Shown here piece by piece: positions 48,492 through 60,809 of a stretch of DNA of 64,000 nucleotides. The notes under the pieces were generated by a model. It was not told the origin of the DNA. It ran no database searches and saw only the letters and a list, made by a program, of their open reading frames with translations. The stretch covers positions 47,968 to 111,967 of the forward strand of contig JADGJC010000121.1 in the NCBI GenBank assembly GCA_027596075.1. The letters are read 5' to 3'. Source of the stretch: Rhizophlyctis rosea. Lineage: Eukaryota; Chytridiomycota; Chytridiomycetes; Rhizophlyctidales; Rhizophlyctidaceae. A program made the translations under genes and the position numbers. Numbering within the stretch: the first letter of the stretch is position 1; each line of letters begins with the position of its first letter.

Positions 48492-49218
48492 TTTTCAAGT
48501 GAGTCGCTTCGGTGAGGTATTCTGTGAACGGCGCGGATATTGGGTGAACGAGAGAAGGCACCAGCACTACAAGGCCGACTACTAGCTATCAGGTTAGTCG
48601 GTGGTCACTTCTTGGCAATGACGGACAACAAGACTGAGCGAGTGGGTGTGTGTGTGGGTGTGTGTGAAACAGGACATGAAAGGAGTCTGGAGGATGAGTC
48701 TAGGAGGACACGCAGTCGACTGGACGTGATACCCACCATTACCCAGGTGTGAAGCTTGTGCCACACAGTGTTACAGGCACGAGCTGTTGTATCACCCCAA
48801 TGCAACACAATGTAAATAAACAGATATCGTGTGCTATTTATGGATCATGATGTAGGATGAGTCATTGTCGCCAATGCTGATGCAATGCTTGCGTGATCCT
48901 CGTCCTGGTCATGCCGCTCATTGCCCCATCAGTGCGCCAGTGCCACCACCCTCTCCTCCCTCACGTTTCACTTCCCTCCTCTCTCCGCAATCTTCAAAGC
49001 TCATCCTCTGGACGTTCCTAGGTGCTCCCACACTGCCAGAACCAGTTTGCAGACCCCCGCCTCACAATATCCGATCGGAACTATTGACTTCGTGTGTTGA
49101 GTCTCTTCGCTCCATTTTCCAGTCACTTCAGCACTTCGACCACGCGGTCCCTATTGTGTCCCCTTTATACCAGTACCCGCTGTCATAACTTGCGTCACAG
49201 TTCCACTTCTTTCGTGCA
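48492..49218. other. Divergent promoter region (SCAMP / DAHP synthase)
   Basis: About 730 bp between two head-to-head starts. Includes a short TGTGTGTGGGTGTGTGTG microsatellite near 48648-48665. No gene seen. Confidence 0.55.
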
Positions 49219-51326
49219 ATGCCCGACTTGCCAGAAACCCAGTTTGAACCCTTTCACCAGGACCTTCCGGATACTCCAACACGGCAGTCCGGTTCCCGGA
49301 CTGCGCAACTCACTACTTCCATCAGTCCTCTAAGTGGTTGGTCTCCCACATCTTGGAAAGACAACAAAGTTCACCACCAGATCGTGCAGTATGATGATGA
49401 TAAAGCTCCTGTGCTCGATAATGTGCTCGGAAAGTTGAGCAGATTGCCTCCTTTGGTCACTGATGTTGAGGTAGGCTTGGACAATAGAGGGCTTTGGATG
49501 GGTGCAATTTCACGACATTGTGATTGGGATTGATGTTGGCGAAAATGTGAGATTGGCTTGGGCCGATTGGGTACCTGTTTAGGCTGGTTTGAGAGAAAGT
49601 CATAGTGGGCTGAGAGTCCAGTGGCCGTGCAGTATTAGCCGCGCGTTGTAGCTTTATGTGGAACAAGTACACTTATCGTATACTACTTCGATTTCAGGTT
49701 TGGAAGTTACGACAGCAGCTAGCGGAAGTAGCTGAAGGCAAGCGCTTCCTGCTGCAAGGAGGTGACTGTGCCGAGATTTTTGATTATTGTGAGCAGGTAT
49801 GCAAATTGCAGAATGGCTTCCTACATCAGAGCTCATCTCATTTGCCAACAGAATCAAATAGAGTCAAAGTTAAAAGTTCTCCTTCAAATGTCTTTGATCA
49901 TTATCTGGGGGGGTCGCACCTCCATCACACGTATCGCCCGTATGGCCGGCCAATATGCCAAACCACGCTCTTCTCCAACCGAAACCATCAACGGCCAAAG
50001 CTACCCCTCTTTCCGCGGAGACAATGTTAATGGAATTGAACTTTCAGACCGCACACCAAATCCCGCCCGCCTATTAGATGCATACTTCCACTCCGCGGCA
50101 ACCATGAACTACGTCCGTGGTCTTCTTGGCAGTGGCTTTGCGGACCTCCACCACCCAGACGCTTGGAACTTGGACCAATGGAAATTTAAACACGTTCAAA
50201 ACCCCGCCATCAAAGAAGACTATCAACGGGTCGTAAATCGGCTTGAAGATGCATTAGACTTCATGCGAGTCATAGGCGCCGACCGCGATCCCTCATTCTC
50301 CTCCTCATCAGATCCTTCCACTTCCTCCCCAACGCAAACCGTCGACTTATTCATGTCCCATGAGGGTCTCCTCCTCCCCTACGAAACAACCCTAACCCGA
50401 GCCCTGCCCTCTCTTTCCCCCCTAACAACCCACCACACCCACTACAACGCCTCAACCCACTTCCTCTGGCTCGGCGACCGTACTCGCAACCTTCAAGGGG
50501 CACATGTAGAATACTTCCGCGGTATTGCCAATCCCATTGGAATCAAAATCTCGTCTTCGCTTAAACCGCAGGAATTAGTTGAACTGTTAGATGTCGTGGA
50601 TCCGTTCAAGGAGGTGGGGAAGGTCACGCTGATTAGTCGGTATGGATGTAAAAAGGTGAAGGATTTCTTGCCGGCGCATGTTGAGGCGGTTAGGGGGAGT
50701 GGACATAAGGTGGTTTGGTGTTGTGATCCTATGCACGGGAATACGGTTGTTGTTGGGGGTGGAGTCAAGACTAGGAGGTTTGAGGATATTGTCGAGGTTA
50801 GTTTTTAGGTATCTTTGTTGAGCGGGTTCGGTCGAAACTTGCTGGCTCCCTCCGATACGCATCTTGCTGACATCGCGTTTTAGGAACTTATGACAACGTT
50901 CCAAATCCATTCATCATTGGGGTCGGGACTAACTGGGGTGCACTTCGAATTGACGGGAGATGCCGTGACGGAGACTGTCGGTGGGAGTATGGAGTTGACG
51001 GAGGAGGATTTGAAGAGGAATTATACCAGTTTTTGCGATCCCAGGTAAGCCAGCGTGCGTCGACGACGCTGTGTGTGACTGCGAACAACGCTTTTGGTCA
51101 TGTTGTGCACCATGTCTAAATATTCTGACGCGTATCTTCTCATATTAGATTGAACTACGAACAATCGCTCGACATAGCTTTCTTGATAGCCAAGTACTAT
51201 GAAGGACAGAGTGGGAGACGAAGAGTGGGTGGGGAGGGCGGTGGGACGGCAAATGGGGGGCCGAGTAAGCGGGAAGGAGGTGTTGGGGAATCAAATGGTG
51301 GTGGGAAGAGGTTGAAACGTGGATGA
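49219..51326 (+). CDS. Class II DAHP synthase (first step of shikimate pathway)
   Basis: Condenses phosphoenolpyruvate and erythrose-4-phosphate to DAHP, the entry to aromatic amino-acid synthesis. Five exons (49219-49470, 49698-49796, 49852-50796, 50884-51044, 51149-51326) give 544 residues. Class II (plant-type) motifs: WSPTSWKDNK, LPPLVTDVEV, RFLLQGGDCAEIF with the metal-binding Cys, RIARMAGQYAKPRS, YPSFRGDNVNGIEL, MSHEGLLLPYE, THFLWLGDRTR, HVEYFRGIANPIGIK, VTLISRYG, VVWCCDPMHGN, GVHFELTGDAVTE and the terminal RLNYEQSLDIAFLIA. No organelle-targeting sequence is obvious. A basic Gly-rich C-terminal tail of about 45 residues (GGEGGGTANGG...) is extra compared with the family core. Introns are short and regular. 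Confidence 0.95.
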
Positions 51327-52302
51327 TCTTGTGAAACAATGAAGAAGCTCCTAAGATTACGTCGTGGCCTATGGAAGGGTTCTCTGCAACACGGAATCCG
51401 TCAGTGTGAAGTTTGCCTGTGCCATTTGCAAATCGCCCTGAGCATGGCGTGGCGTCGTTAGACCAATTACCAGCATGAAGACACCAATGCGTGTTGATGG
51501 CTAGCTTATTAAAGATGTGAGATCCGAAATTGAGCGCTCAGCTCCGCCAGTAGTTCAAAAAGTTACCTTGTTCCTAAATACATGTCAACATACACTCAAG
51601 TCGGATAGCGGTCTCCTTGTTTGGCACTGCAAGACATTATGGGACCCTGAGAGCCCTCAATGTCACTGTGGAATGGGTCCCATGCAAGAGCGCAACTTCA
51701 AGTCGAATGAAGGGAATGATTGTTTACATGCCAAGCCACTCGTGGCTTTGCGCACGCGCAACCCTGGTGGAAATTGCACGCCTGGCCCGAAACCCCTTGG
51801 CGTCATAGCGGCCAGCCGAGCCTTCCCTTTTGGTGCCTTCAAGGTGACATCACGTTCCCGCTCCCTTCTCAACGCGTTCTCGTCTGTGCTGCACCCCTTG
51901 ATGTGAGGCTGGGTTCCACTATGGGCCTGGGAGATGGATGGCTTTTCGCAACTTTCCTTTGCGAGAACGTGTCGTTCATTCACTCAGTCTCACTCAATAC
52001 GACTGGGTAGATGAAGGAGAGTGGTTTTACGATTCGCCATTTTGTGGCCATGACATATGACAGGAGGCTTCCGGTTGCGGCAGAGAGGATTGTTTCCCCC
52101 ACCTGCCAACAATCCGCTTTTGCCATCCTGCAATTCGCCTTCTATGTGCAGCAGTCGGGGAGACGGAAATGAACGATTTTGGGGAGAATGACATGTGAAG
52201 TGCCTCCTGTTCTGGCCTCGCGGAGGTTGGCGGGTTGGTATTGGGCGAAAATTGGGAGTGGATGACGACAAACATGAACGTGCAGTGAAAGGGCTGGAGG
52301 AG
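51327..52302. other. Intergenic, upstream of LEA-like gene
   Basis: About 1 kb. Short frames only. The last part should hold the promoter of the LEA-like gene. Confidence 0.5.
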
Positions 52303-52309
52303 TATAAAA
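52303..52309 (+). promoter_or_regulatory. TATA box of LEA-like gene
   Basis: TATAAAA, 118 bases before the start codon. A CT-rich leader (CTCTCTCACAACACACTATC) follows, typical of strongly expressed fungal genes. Confidence 0.65.
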
Positions 52310-52426
52310 TCTCCTCTGCGGACCACTTCCCATGCAACACATTCATCTATCGAAAAATACTGCAATTTGAAACCTCTCGCAACCTCTCTCTCACAACACA
52401 CTATCTCTCTCAAACCATCATTCACT

Positions 52427-53569
52427 ATGAGCGGATACGGAGTATGTATTTGTGAGGGTACCAATGCAAGAGGCATGACACTAATAGCTTCTCGTCCACA
52501 GAACACCGACAGCTACAACCAGGGGTACCAGCAAGGTTACCAAGCGACTGAGAATGCTGCCAACCGCACCTCTGACGGTATGTTTCTGACCCCCCAGCCT
52601 TTTAAGAGTGCCCTCCATCATTACCTCGAACTTATTGCTCACATATTCAATCATACAGCTTACGACTCCGCAAAGCAAGGAGCTCACAATGCGTACGATT
52701 CCGCAGCCGTCAAGGCCCAAAACACCTACGACCAGTCCGCCGGTGCCGCCCACGGAGCATATGATGCCAGCTCCACCAAGGCTCAGGACTCTTACAACAA
52801 AGCTGCCGACTACACCCAGGACTCCTACAACAAAGCTAGTGACAGCGCTGCCAACACCTACGGTGAAGCAAAGGGTGCGGCACAGGGTGCCTATGACTCC
52901 GCTGCCTCTCACGCCTCCAACGCATATGGCTCCGCCAAGAACTCCGCCCAGGATTCTTACAATAAAACGTCGGACTACGCCAAGGACTCTTACAACTCTG
53001 CTGCGGACACCACCTCCAGCGCCTATGGTTCCGCCGCTGACACTGTAAAGTCCGGGTACAACCAAACCGCTGCATCTGCCCAGGACACCTACAACAAAAC
53101 CTCCGACTACGCCAAGGACTCCTACAACTCTGCTGCCGACACCACCTCCAGCGCGTACAACTCCGCTGCCAACACGGCCTCCAACGCATACCAATCCACC
53201 GCCAACACTGCCTCCAATGCCTACCAATCCACTGCCAATGCCGCTTCCAGCGCCTACAACTCTGCTGCCGACACCGCTTCCTCCGTCTATGGAACTGCTG
53301 GACGCAAGGCCGAGGAGACCAAGAACGATGCTACTAGCGTTTACCAACAGGCTGCTGCGAACCCCTTGGGCGGTGTAGGGAGCGTCATTGGGCACGTCGT
53401 TGGTGGGGTTGCGAATGTTGGTGCTGCTACTGCTGGGACTGTTGCCGGGGCTGTTAGCCAGGCTTATGGAGCTGTTACTGGTAACAAGCAGCAGCAGAAT
53501 ACTGCGTCTGGTAACACTGGGTACAGCACTACCGAGAGCACCGGTTACGAGGCGAGGAAGGAGTATTAG
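52427..53569 (+). CDS. Ala/Ser/Tyr-rich repeat protein, LEA-like
   Basis: Three exons (52427-52441, 52502-52577, 52659-53569) give 333 residues. The first exon encodes only MSGYG. Most of the protein is about twenty copies of a degenerate unit of 11-13 residues, Y(D/N)(S/K)(A/T)A(D/S)xAxxA, for example AYDSAAVKAQNTYDQSAGAA and NTYGEAKGAAQGAYDSAASH. Such Ala-rich amphipathic repeats resemble group-3 LEA and apolipoprotein-like proteins that are disordered when free and fold into helices on drying or at membranes. Near the C-terminus lies a Gly/Val/Ala hydrophobic stretch (GVGSVIGHVVGGVANVGAAT), then a polar tail. Two repeat blocks of about 110 bases are nearly identical at DNA level, so the array has grown by duplication. 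No signal peptide. Function as a desiccation or stress protectant is inferred only. Confidence 0.85.
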   Translation: MSGYGVCICEGTNARGMTLIASRPQNTDSYNQGYQQGYQATENAANRTSDGMFLTPQPFKSALHHYLELIAHIFNHTAYDSAKQGAHNAYDSAAVKAQNTYDQSAGAAHGAYDASSTKAQDSYNKAADYTQDSYNKASDSAANTYGEAKGAAQGAYDSAASHASNAYGSAKNSAQDSYNKTSDYAKDSYNSAADTTSSAYGSAADTVKSGYNQTAASAQDTYNKTSDYAKDSYNSAADTTSSAYNSAANTASNAYQSTANTASNAYQSTANAASSAYNSAADTASSVYGTAGRKAEETKNDATSVYQQAAANPLGGVGSVIGHVVGGVANVGAATAGTVAGAVSQAYGAVTGNKQQQNTASGNTGYSTTESTGYEARKEY

Positions 53570-54380
53570 TGGGTGGGAGCCGGTTGCGGCTGGGTAGCTT
53601 TTAGATAGGAAATAGTTTGTTCAGACTTGTATATCAATTAAATGTAACGTTGCGATGATTTTCCCTGAAAAGAATTGGCCGTTCGAGTTAAGAAGTGCAT
53701 TGGCAGACTGTGGAATTTTTGTTTAATTTGCATTATCGGGTTGGCGGACCGAACCAGGTGTGGGTAATTTGCCAAACTGATATGAAATCGGACGTAATTT
53801 TTTTTGGAAGTCGTAAGCCAGTACAACCTCCGGACAGTTTTTACTCCGGAAGGGGGCGAACAAGTTCTCCATAGTCATCTCATGCCCCGCTCATGGTGAA
53901 TGTTGTTCTGTGAAAAAGACCGATGATATTCTCTCCTTACTATTCGTCAACGTAGCACCTTTATGTTACGGCGCCTGGTCGGAGGTTCTTTCTGACCCGC
54001 CCCACGATCGGTTGAACGGTCAAATGGATCAGCATTAAAAACATAATGGCATTGTACTGAAGTGAATTTGTCCTCCCCGAAATCTTGGGGGGAACGAATG
54101 TTTACATCTGCGGCGGAATGAAACTTGGCAATACAAAAAGATTTGTAGCTCTTCAGAGCGAGGCTTGCCACACTGCTATGAACTGCAGGAGCCGATGCCA
54201 TTATTGCAATCGCATGAATACTCGCGTACCAGTATGATGGTGCGCCAAATTACATCTGACGAGCAAACCGCAACATCTGTTATATTACATCATAGCAATT
54301 TCTTATCGTTTTCCCTTTTTAATCTTCCCGACGTGATACTTTTACATACAGAAGTAAGCTTATATACAAAGTGATCTCCA
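53570..54380. other. Intergenic
   Basis: About 800 bp between convergent genes. AT-rich, with short unsupported frames. Confidence 0.55.
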
Positions 54381-57300
54381 TCACGTTCGCCCCACAACAA
54401 ACACCCCATCCTCGGCATGCAAGACTAAGCTTTCAATAGGATTGGTAACAACGACATCCAATCCATTTCCCAAGCTCTTGTTCGGAGCCCTATAAACCCC
54501 AAGCGGCAGCCATCCCTTCACCAAAAGACACTCCTCAAACACTTGACGATACGTCACAGTTCCATCCGACTTCCCTTCTCCCCCAATCCCAATATCGTTC
54601 ACCCGGACAACCGTGATGGCACCCCTCCTTCCCGTCATTGATGGAACAGCATTTTTGCGGTCCGCCTCCTCCTCCTCCTCCGCCTCACCCTCATCTCCCC
54701 CAGCACCACAGAATCGAGCAAGGACTGTTGCAACATCGTCATTCCGCCACCCTTCGACCACAAGGTTGTCTAACAATCCACTAACGATGACACGTCCCGA
54801 TGCGTAGACAGGGCTTCTCAGATGGTCCGTCATAGGTGAGGAATTGTGTATTGCGTGGAGGAAACGAATGTTCTTGCGATCCAAGAGGTCGATCATGACC
54901 GGCATCTTAGGGGAGAGGAGTGTTGGGCCCTTCAAAGATCCTTGTTGTTCCATGACCTTTCCGTCCCTCTTCGGCTCCCTTCCGCCATCTCCACTCTGCG
55001 TCTCCTCCACACCCTTCAACGTCCCCTGGCTCTCCATTTTCCCCTGCACCTGCGCAACAGGACCCACAACCCCAGCGCCATCTTCATCCTCCTTCTCCCT
55101 CTCATCTCCGTTTCCGGCCCCAGCAGCGGGATCCTTCTTCCCCTCTATCTTCCCACTCTCGGCAAGCACTTGAAGAACTGCGTGATACGCCATAACAGCC
55201 CGCCCATCAACACAGTCACTATCTCCGCCGCCAGCTTGAGGTTTACTCATCACCAATACGCTCTTCGCCTTAGCTACATTGGCTGCCAGGAGCGTCCTCC
55301 GCTGCCGAGGATCGCCGACGAGATAGTAAACAGCGGGGAACTGTACCAACATGTCTTCTTCGTCCGCTGATGGTTCTTCCGAGTCGATGATCAACACTGG
55401 TGAAATGTCTTCAGATGACAGGTGAGAAGACCGAAGGGTGCAAATGAAGACAAAGAGATTTTGCCGGGAGCCAAGGACTACCGTGTGGTTTTGCAGGTGG
55501 TCGGCGGACTTGATTAGGCAGTCTGTAAAGCGTTTGGCTTGAATGAGCGTGTGACATGGAGGTGGAGGATTGTGGGGGAGTGGCGTGTAGGGTGGAGTTG
55601 GGCGGGCGATGCGGGTATTGAGGGATGATGATGTGGTTGAAGGCGCAGGAGATGATAATCGAGGAGGTTGTGGCGACCTTTCATAGGTTGATTTTGGCCG
55701 GTGATGAGGGGAGCGGCTTCCGTCATCCGATCGCGAACCTTGTCCCTCGTCCGGTAAGGTTCCCCCGTTAACATCAACCCGCACCTCCCGAATAGCTTCA
55801 TCTACTCCTTCATAATTCCGTAAAGACCACCTGAATTCCTCCTCACTCATTGTGTCAATGGCCTTCAACTCATCCTCCCTTTGGGCAATGAAAAGCCCGA
55901 CGTCTCCTTTTTGAATAACATATCCCATCGGATGGATCTCAATGCCCCGTCTTCTCTTCCCCATGCCTTCTCCTCCCTCTTTCTTCTTATCCCCCTTATT
56001 CACTCCCAAAAGCAGAACGCCGAATTCTTTCCACAAGTACCACGTCATCCACTCATACTTCTTCCCGACCGCAAATTCCCCAAGATCCCATCCGAACATC
56101 CGATCTGCAATTCCATCCTCGTATTCAAACTCCCACCCCTCCCGACATACGTTCTCCCTCCTGCCCGTCTTGACCACCAAGTTCAACAGAAGGGTCGCTA
56201 CGCCTGGGACCAAGGAGTTATACCCCACTAAAAGCTGTTTCATTTCATCTACACAGACGACATCCCGCGCAAACTGTATGTATCCTTTTGTTTCAGGCAG
56301 GAGGCAATGTGCGTACAGTGGAACGGAGGGACAGTGGATATGAAAGGCCCACGCCTGCAGGATGCGTTTCTGGTCTTCTTCGAACCAGTCTGCGCTGTCA
56401 CGGTTCGAAATGATGAAGCAGGCAGAAGAAGTAATTGCTCTCATGCGGACAAAGTCGCCTTCATTCAAAGGAGTCGCTTGCAGGTAGGTACACCAGCTTT
56501 TGAAAAGAGGCAGACCGAGAAGGCTTTTTACGGTGTCGGGGGCAGGTCGGTCCCCAATCAAAACCAAGTGGGGAGTTGTGATCAAGGATTCAGGTTCGAT
56601 GAAGCCGTTCAGGAGATCCTGAACTTGATTTGGGTTTGAAAAGTCTCCGACAATGATGACGTGTGACGAATGGGATGCAACAAAGCGCTTGGATGTTTCT
56701 CGATTGAGGGACCAGGTATCGACTAGCTCGGAAATCAGACCCGGGATCAGGGCCAGGACGACGACAATAAGGCAAATGACGATCAGGCGGGATAGCCAGT
56801 GAGTTGGCGATATGTCACCTGAGTTATGTAGATATCACGATTAATCGCTGATTTGAGATCAAGAAAAGATCCAGTCTTCACAATGCAATTTGACATACCA
56901 TAGCCAATTGTCGCAGCAGTCACCATTGTGAAATACCTGCCACCAAAGTATCAGCAATCTTGCAAGGCTGCGCACCCCATATGACCTGAGCCTACCATGT
57001 GTCGATCACGGTATATTGATTCCCGCCGAACATCATTTCCGCCCATTGGAACCTGCAACGAGTTATGTTATATTTCAACCCGACCATGACTCAAAAACAA
57101 TCAACATCCCTCACTTACCAGCACATCATGGTATAGATCACTGCCAAGACAGTAACTGCTACCGTTACGAGCTGATTCCTGATAGGATTGATGTCGACTT
57201 CTCCCTTATCGGAATCTACATCCATGTTGACTCCCAACGTCTTTTGGACTTGCAGACGAATGTACCAACATCGCAGAAAGTACGGAACCCACAAATATTG

Positions 57301-58032
57301 ACCAAGGTTCAATCCGAGGGAAACAATGAACGGAACGATCGTCAGAAGGTCGATCAGAACGTAATAGGAGAGGATGGCGCGGACCACATCTTGTTGTATC
57401 AAGAAGCGAGCGGTCAAAGAAAATAAGCGGTAAAAGCTTGATACTACCAGGACAATCCATGTCCATTTCGGACGAGTGATGAACAGCCATTGCGGGGTTG
57501 CTTCTGTGTATGGCGAGGTTGCGGATATTTCGTAAAGGTACAGAACGCACATCAACAGATCTACTGCGAGGTCGATGTGGATGGCGGTAATGGTGGCATA
57601 CTTGTTGGATAAAATCTTGGTGAATGTGTGCACAATTTTAGTTGCTACACGAGCGGGTGATGTGAAGATTTGCGTCGATCGATGAGGGGGGTGGCGTGAT
57701 CTGCTACGAATATGCCGGAGTTCTTCGCGGACCAGAGAGAAGCCCGCAGCTTTGGAAGTGCGGGATAGGGAGAGCTGAAGGGGGGACTTTTTAACAAACT
57801 TCGTTGCTGCAACCACCTCAGGTGAGTCTTGGTCTAGCAATTCAAGTGCGGTGGTGTAGTCACGGGCATGTTTGCGGGCAGAAGCTGGCGGTTGGCGATA
57901 TATTTGGTAAGGGTCGTCATGGCTGCCAGTGCTTCCGACAGCGTTTCGCGGAGGATGTCGACGGGATATGTTCTGGGAGAGGAGGATGTTCATCAACCCG
58001 CCAACAGGCCGGGGACGTTGTTCCGCATCCAT
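54381..58032 (-). CDS. Slo-type (RCK-gated) potassium channel
   Basis: Four exons (57119-58032, 56996-57052, 56899-56936, 54381-56818) give 1,148 residues. After a cytosolic N-terminus come hydrophobic segments near ITAIHIDLAVDLLMCVLYLY, WTWIVLVVSSFYRLFSLTAR, YYVLIDLLTIVPFIVSLGLN and QLVTVAVTVLAVIYTMMCWF, the pore VIDTWYFTMVTAATIGYGD with the TIGYGD selectivity filter, and S6 (LIVICLIVVVLALIPGLISE). A first RCK domain starts at HVIIVGDFSNPNQVQDLLNG; a second at NHTVVLGSRQNLFVFI with VYYLVGDPRQRRTLLAANVA. Disordered inserts lie between and within them. The S4 equivalent (WVPYFLRCWYIRLQVQK) lacks the regular Arg-every-third-residue pattern, more like Slo2 than BK. It likely passes K+ across the plasma membrane under control of an intracellular ligand. 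ATG 58032 chosen for its CACAATGG context; the frame is open further upstream without a start. Confidence 0.92.
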
Positions 58033-59551
58033 TGTGAGCAGGAAGGGTATTACAAGGTTGGAGGTTCTGGATTGGGAGAGTTTTGGACAAACACAGTACG
58101 GGGATGAATAACGAGGATGAAAAATGATTGTGAAATGGTGGATGGAGGTGATCAATACCTAACACTCTGATCCAATGAGGATGGAAGTCAAAACGAGGGG
58201 TCTGAAACTTCAAACGGGGTGACCGTTTTCGAGTGTGGGCGGCACGGTCATGTCAGCAGGTGGCGGTGCACCCATGGACCCTCCGTGTGACGTCACTGCT
58301 CAGAGGGTCCGCAAAAGAGCGGAAAAGTCAACTGAGTCAGATCGAAACTACGAAACTTGAGACCCTCCTACCCTCGTCATTGAAATCTTCCAATCTCGTT
58401 GATTTCGTCCTTAAGTTCATCCGTTATTCCATTATGGAAATTACCGATCATAGTTGTCCACATTCCATTGTACATTCACCCAAACGTCGACTCCTACTTT
58501 GGTTACGTTGCAAATCCCAGGTACCTAACTCCCTTGCCCTGCGCGTTCACGGAAGTGCAGGAACGTATGCTGCTTGGGAGAAAGGTTTCTTCAAGCTGAA
58601 CATTATGTCGAGTCGACTGAGAAGCACATGCTTATGGCTTTCATCAATCTCCTGAAGGCCTGGGGCGCCTCTGTCGCAGCGTAATTTAGTTCATCCAACA
58701 TGCAATGATCAACCGAAAGAATGCCTAGTCTACCAAATCCACTCATAAAACTTCGTATTATTATGGTAGCGATCCTGGTTGCATTGGTCCCGCACTCAAT
58801 CGTGCGAGTCGGTGGGCACTAATGAGTCGGAAACATTTAGAGAAGACGGGCATCGAAACACAGCAGTGTTGGCGAGGTGTTAGTACCTATGCTGTCACAA
58901 CGCGAGATTTCATGTTGCTGAGTTGAGTAAAACATGGGGTCGGTTGCATTGATAAATGATTAGACAATTGCCAAGTTGCAAAGGCGTCGTACGTACAAGA
59001 ATCCCTGTAGTACGTACAATCTCCATCCAGCACTTGTGGCGTCAACATCATGCTCCTTGTGGATGTCGAGCTTGTGAGCTTTTGCAAAGACAATGTCAAT
59101 TTGTTCTTTCCACATCTTGCAAAAGCCCACGTTTGCGACACATCGAGGGTCTCGAGGGTCGGCAAGAATGGTTCGTTTTGATATCCACCGGATCAACCTG
59201 TAGTGATACATCTGTCTTGGACGTTTTCCGCAAGGAACCTTAGCACTATTATTTAAGCACCGGCCCATGCCCAAGACCCTCAGTCAGATGTTTCCTTTCT
59301 ATCCGTAATCACATAACATGGTTTACATATGTTTATATGTAGCGTTCTGGCACTTCCACACCTCCCACTAAACTAACTTGGTACGACTGACAGGGGTCGC
59401 ACAGAGGAGAATGGAAGATATCGGGTAATACTGGCAAAATGCTACACTAATGGACAAGAAAAATATCTACGGTGCTAGACTAAGAAATAAAAATGTACAT
59501 AATGAAGAGAGAATCCGCACAGCGATGGAGCACGACGGCTTGCGCAACAGT
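58033..59551. other. Intergenic with unresolved frames
   Basis: About 1.5 kb. A plus-strand stretch (58440-58680) has protein-like pieces in different frames, such as YIHPNVDSYFGYVANPR and EHYVESTEKHMLMAFINLLK, and a minus-strand frame at 58960-59274 contains CKMWKEQIDIVFAKAHKLDI. I could not assemble a gene from either. Confidence 0.35.
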
Positions 59552-60809
59552 TCAAGACCATCCCCTCTCCTTCATTCCAGGAAATGTGGTCCCACGGAAG
59601 GAGCTCTGGAAAGCCTTTGCATAGGCCCATGACTTGATCTTGCCATCTGCAGAACAAGCTCCTCCTCGTAACGCTTCGGGGGATATGCTCAGGCCCCGCC
59701 CAACCCCATCTTTTGTCATGCATTCAAGAGTGGACGGAAATGCAAAAGGTGATGATTGCGAGCGCTTGTGGGCTGGATGAGCTATTGTGGAAGAGTTGTC
59801 AGGTGGGAAGGCGAGAGGTGACGGTGATGTTACCGGGGAGGGACCACAGGATGATGATGACGGGGATGAGACCAGCTCAGGAAGATAATCCTGGTTGGGA
59901 GATGATGGCCGGAAAGTGGACGTGGACGATCGGATTATAGGTAGGGGACCATGTTCGGATCGGGGCGCCATCGGTGAGACATATTGCCCTTCCTCCTCCA
60001 TTTCCACATCCTCCTCTAAACTAAGCCGCCAATCTTCTGGAATGACGCTCCCCGCCAAATGCTTCGCGGAGCAATCCTCGGCCACCTCCCATTTGCCATC
60101 CCATACTATCTTTGCAATGGAACAGTACGCTACTCGTTGTGATCCCATCCCTTCACATATGTGATCTAACATGGCAGATACACCAGCACCGTGTGTGACC
60201 ACCACTACTGCCACATTGCGGGGTGCCTCCTGGGTAGCCGCCATCTCCAACTTCTCCATGTCCCTTAGAAACGCCACAAAGCGCTGCTTCATGCGGTGCT
60301 CGCTCTCTGGAAAAGAAGGTAGGGAAGGATGACCGATGTGGGAGGCAGATATGGCTGATGGTGGGCACGGAATCGAAGGCTGGAAGGGGTTGCATGGGAA
60401 AGTGTATGAACGATTTAGAAGTTGGGGCTGGCGATGGAAATATGCCGGTGTCATCCATTCAGCCAATGCCGGATGAGTATGTAGGGACAGTGGGCTAACG
60501 CTGGATGGAGTTCATTTGCCATTGGTACTTCAGTACACCCGCTGCGGAAGTCAGTACTTACTTGGTCATTGCAACGGCTTTCCTGATTTCATCCGCTGTT
60601 TGCAAACACCTCAAGAACGGAGATGACAATATGGCAATGATGTGGCTGGTTTCTTTGGCGATTCGTTCTCCGGTATTCACGGCCTGTTGAATGCCATGCT
60701 TTGACAAAGGTGGGTCACAGGATTCTTTGTAGGATGAGCGTGCGATCCAATGAGGATCCACATGGTCTATCCGTTCACCATGGCGGACAAGATGCAGTGT
60801 TAAAGGCAT
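59552..60809 (-). CDS. Histidine-phosphatase (phosphoglycerate-mutase-like) protein
   Basis: Two exons (60562-60809, 59552-60500) give 398 residues. The N-terminus has the catalytic LHLVRHGERIDHVD (nucleophile His in RHGE), then DPPLSKHGIQQAVNTGERIA and AILSSPFLRCLQTADEIR, the standard branch-2/UBASH3-like pattern. HPALAEWM follows exon 2's start, and the second catalytic His is in VVVVTHGAGVSAMLDHIC. The final 150 residues (from about EMEEEGQYVSPMAP) are Ser/Pro-rich and probably disordered, ending KERGWS. Substrate is unknown: relatives act on sugar phosphates, phosphotyrosine proteins or other phosphates. The start was placed at MPLTLH because the open frame upstream begins with TTG. Confidence 0.9.

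Noticed and set aside
52481..53395. 304-codon minus frame opposite the LEA-like gene
   Set aside because: Gly/Val-rich mirror of an Ala/Ser/Tyr repeat; the plus strand has introns, TATA box and repeat structure.
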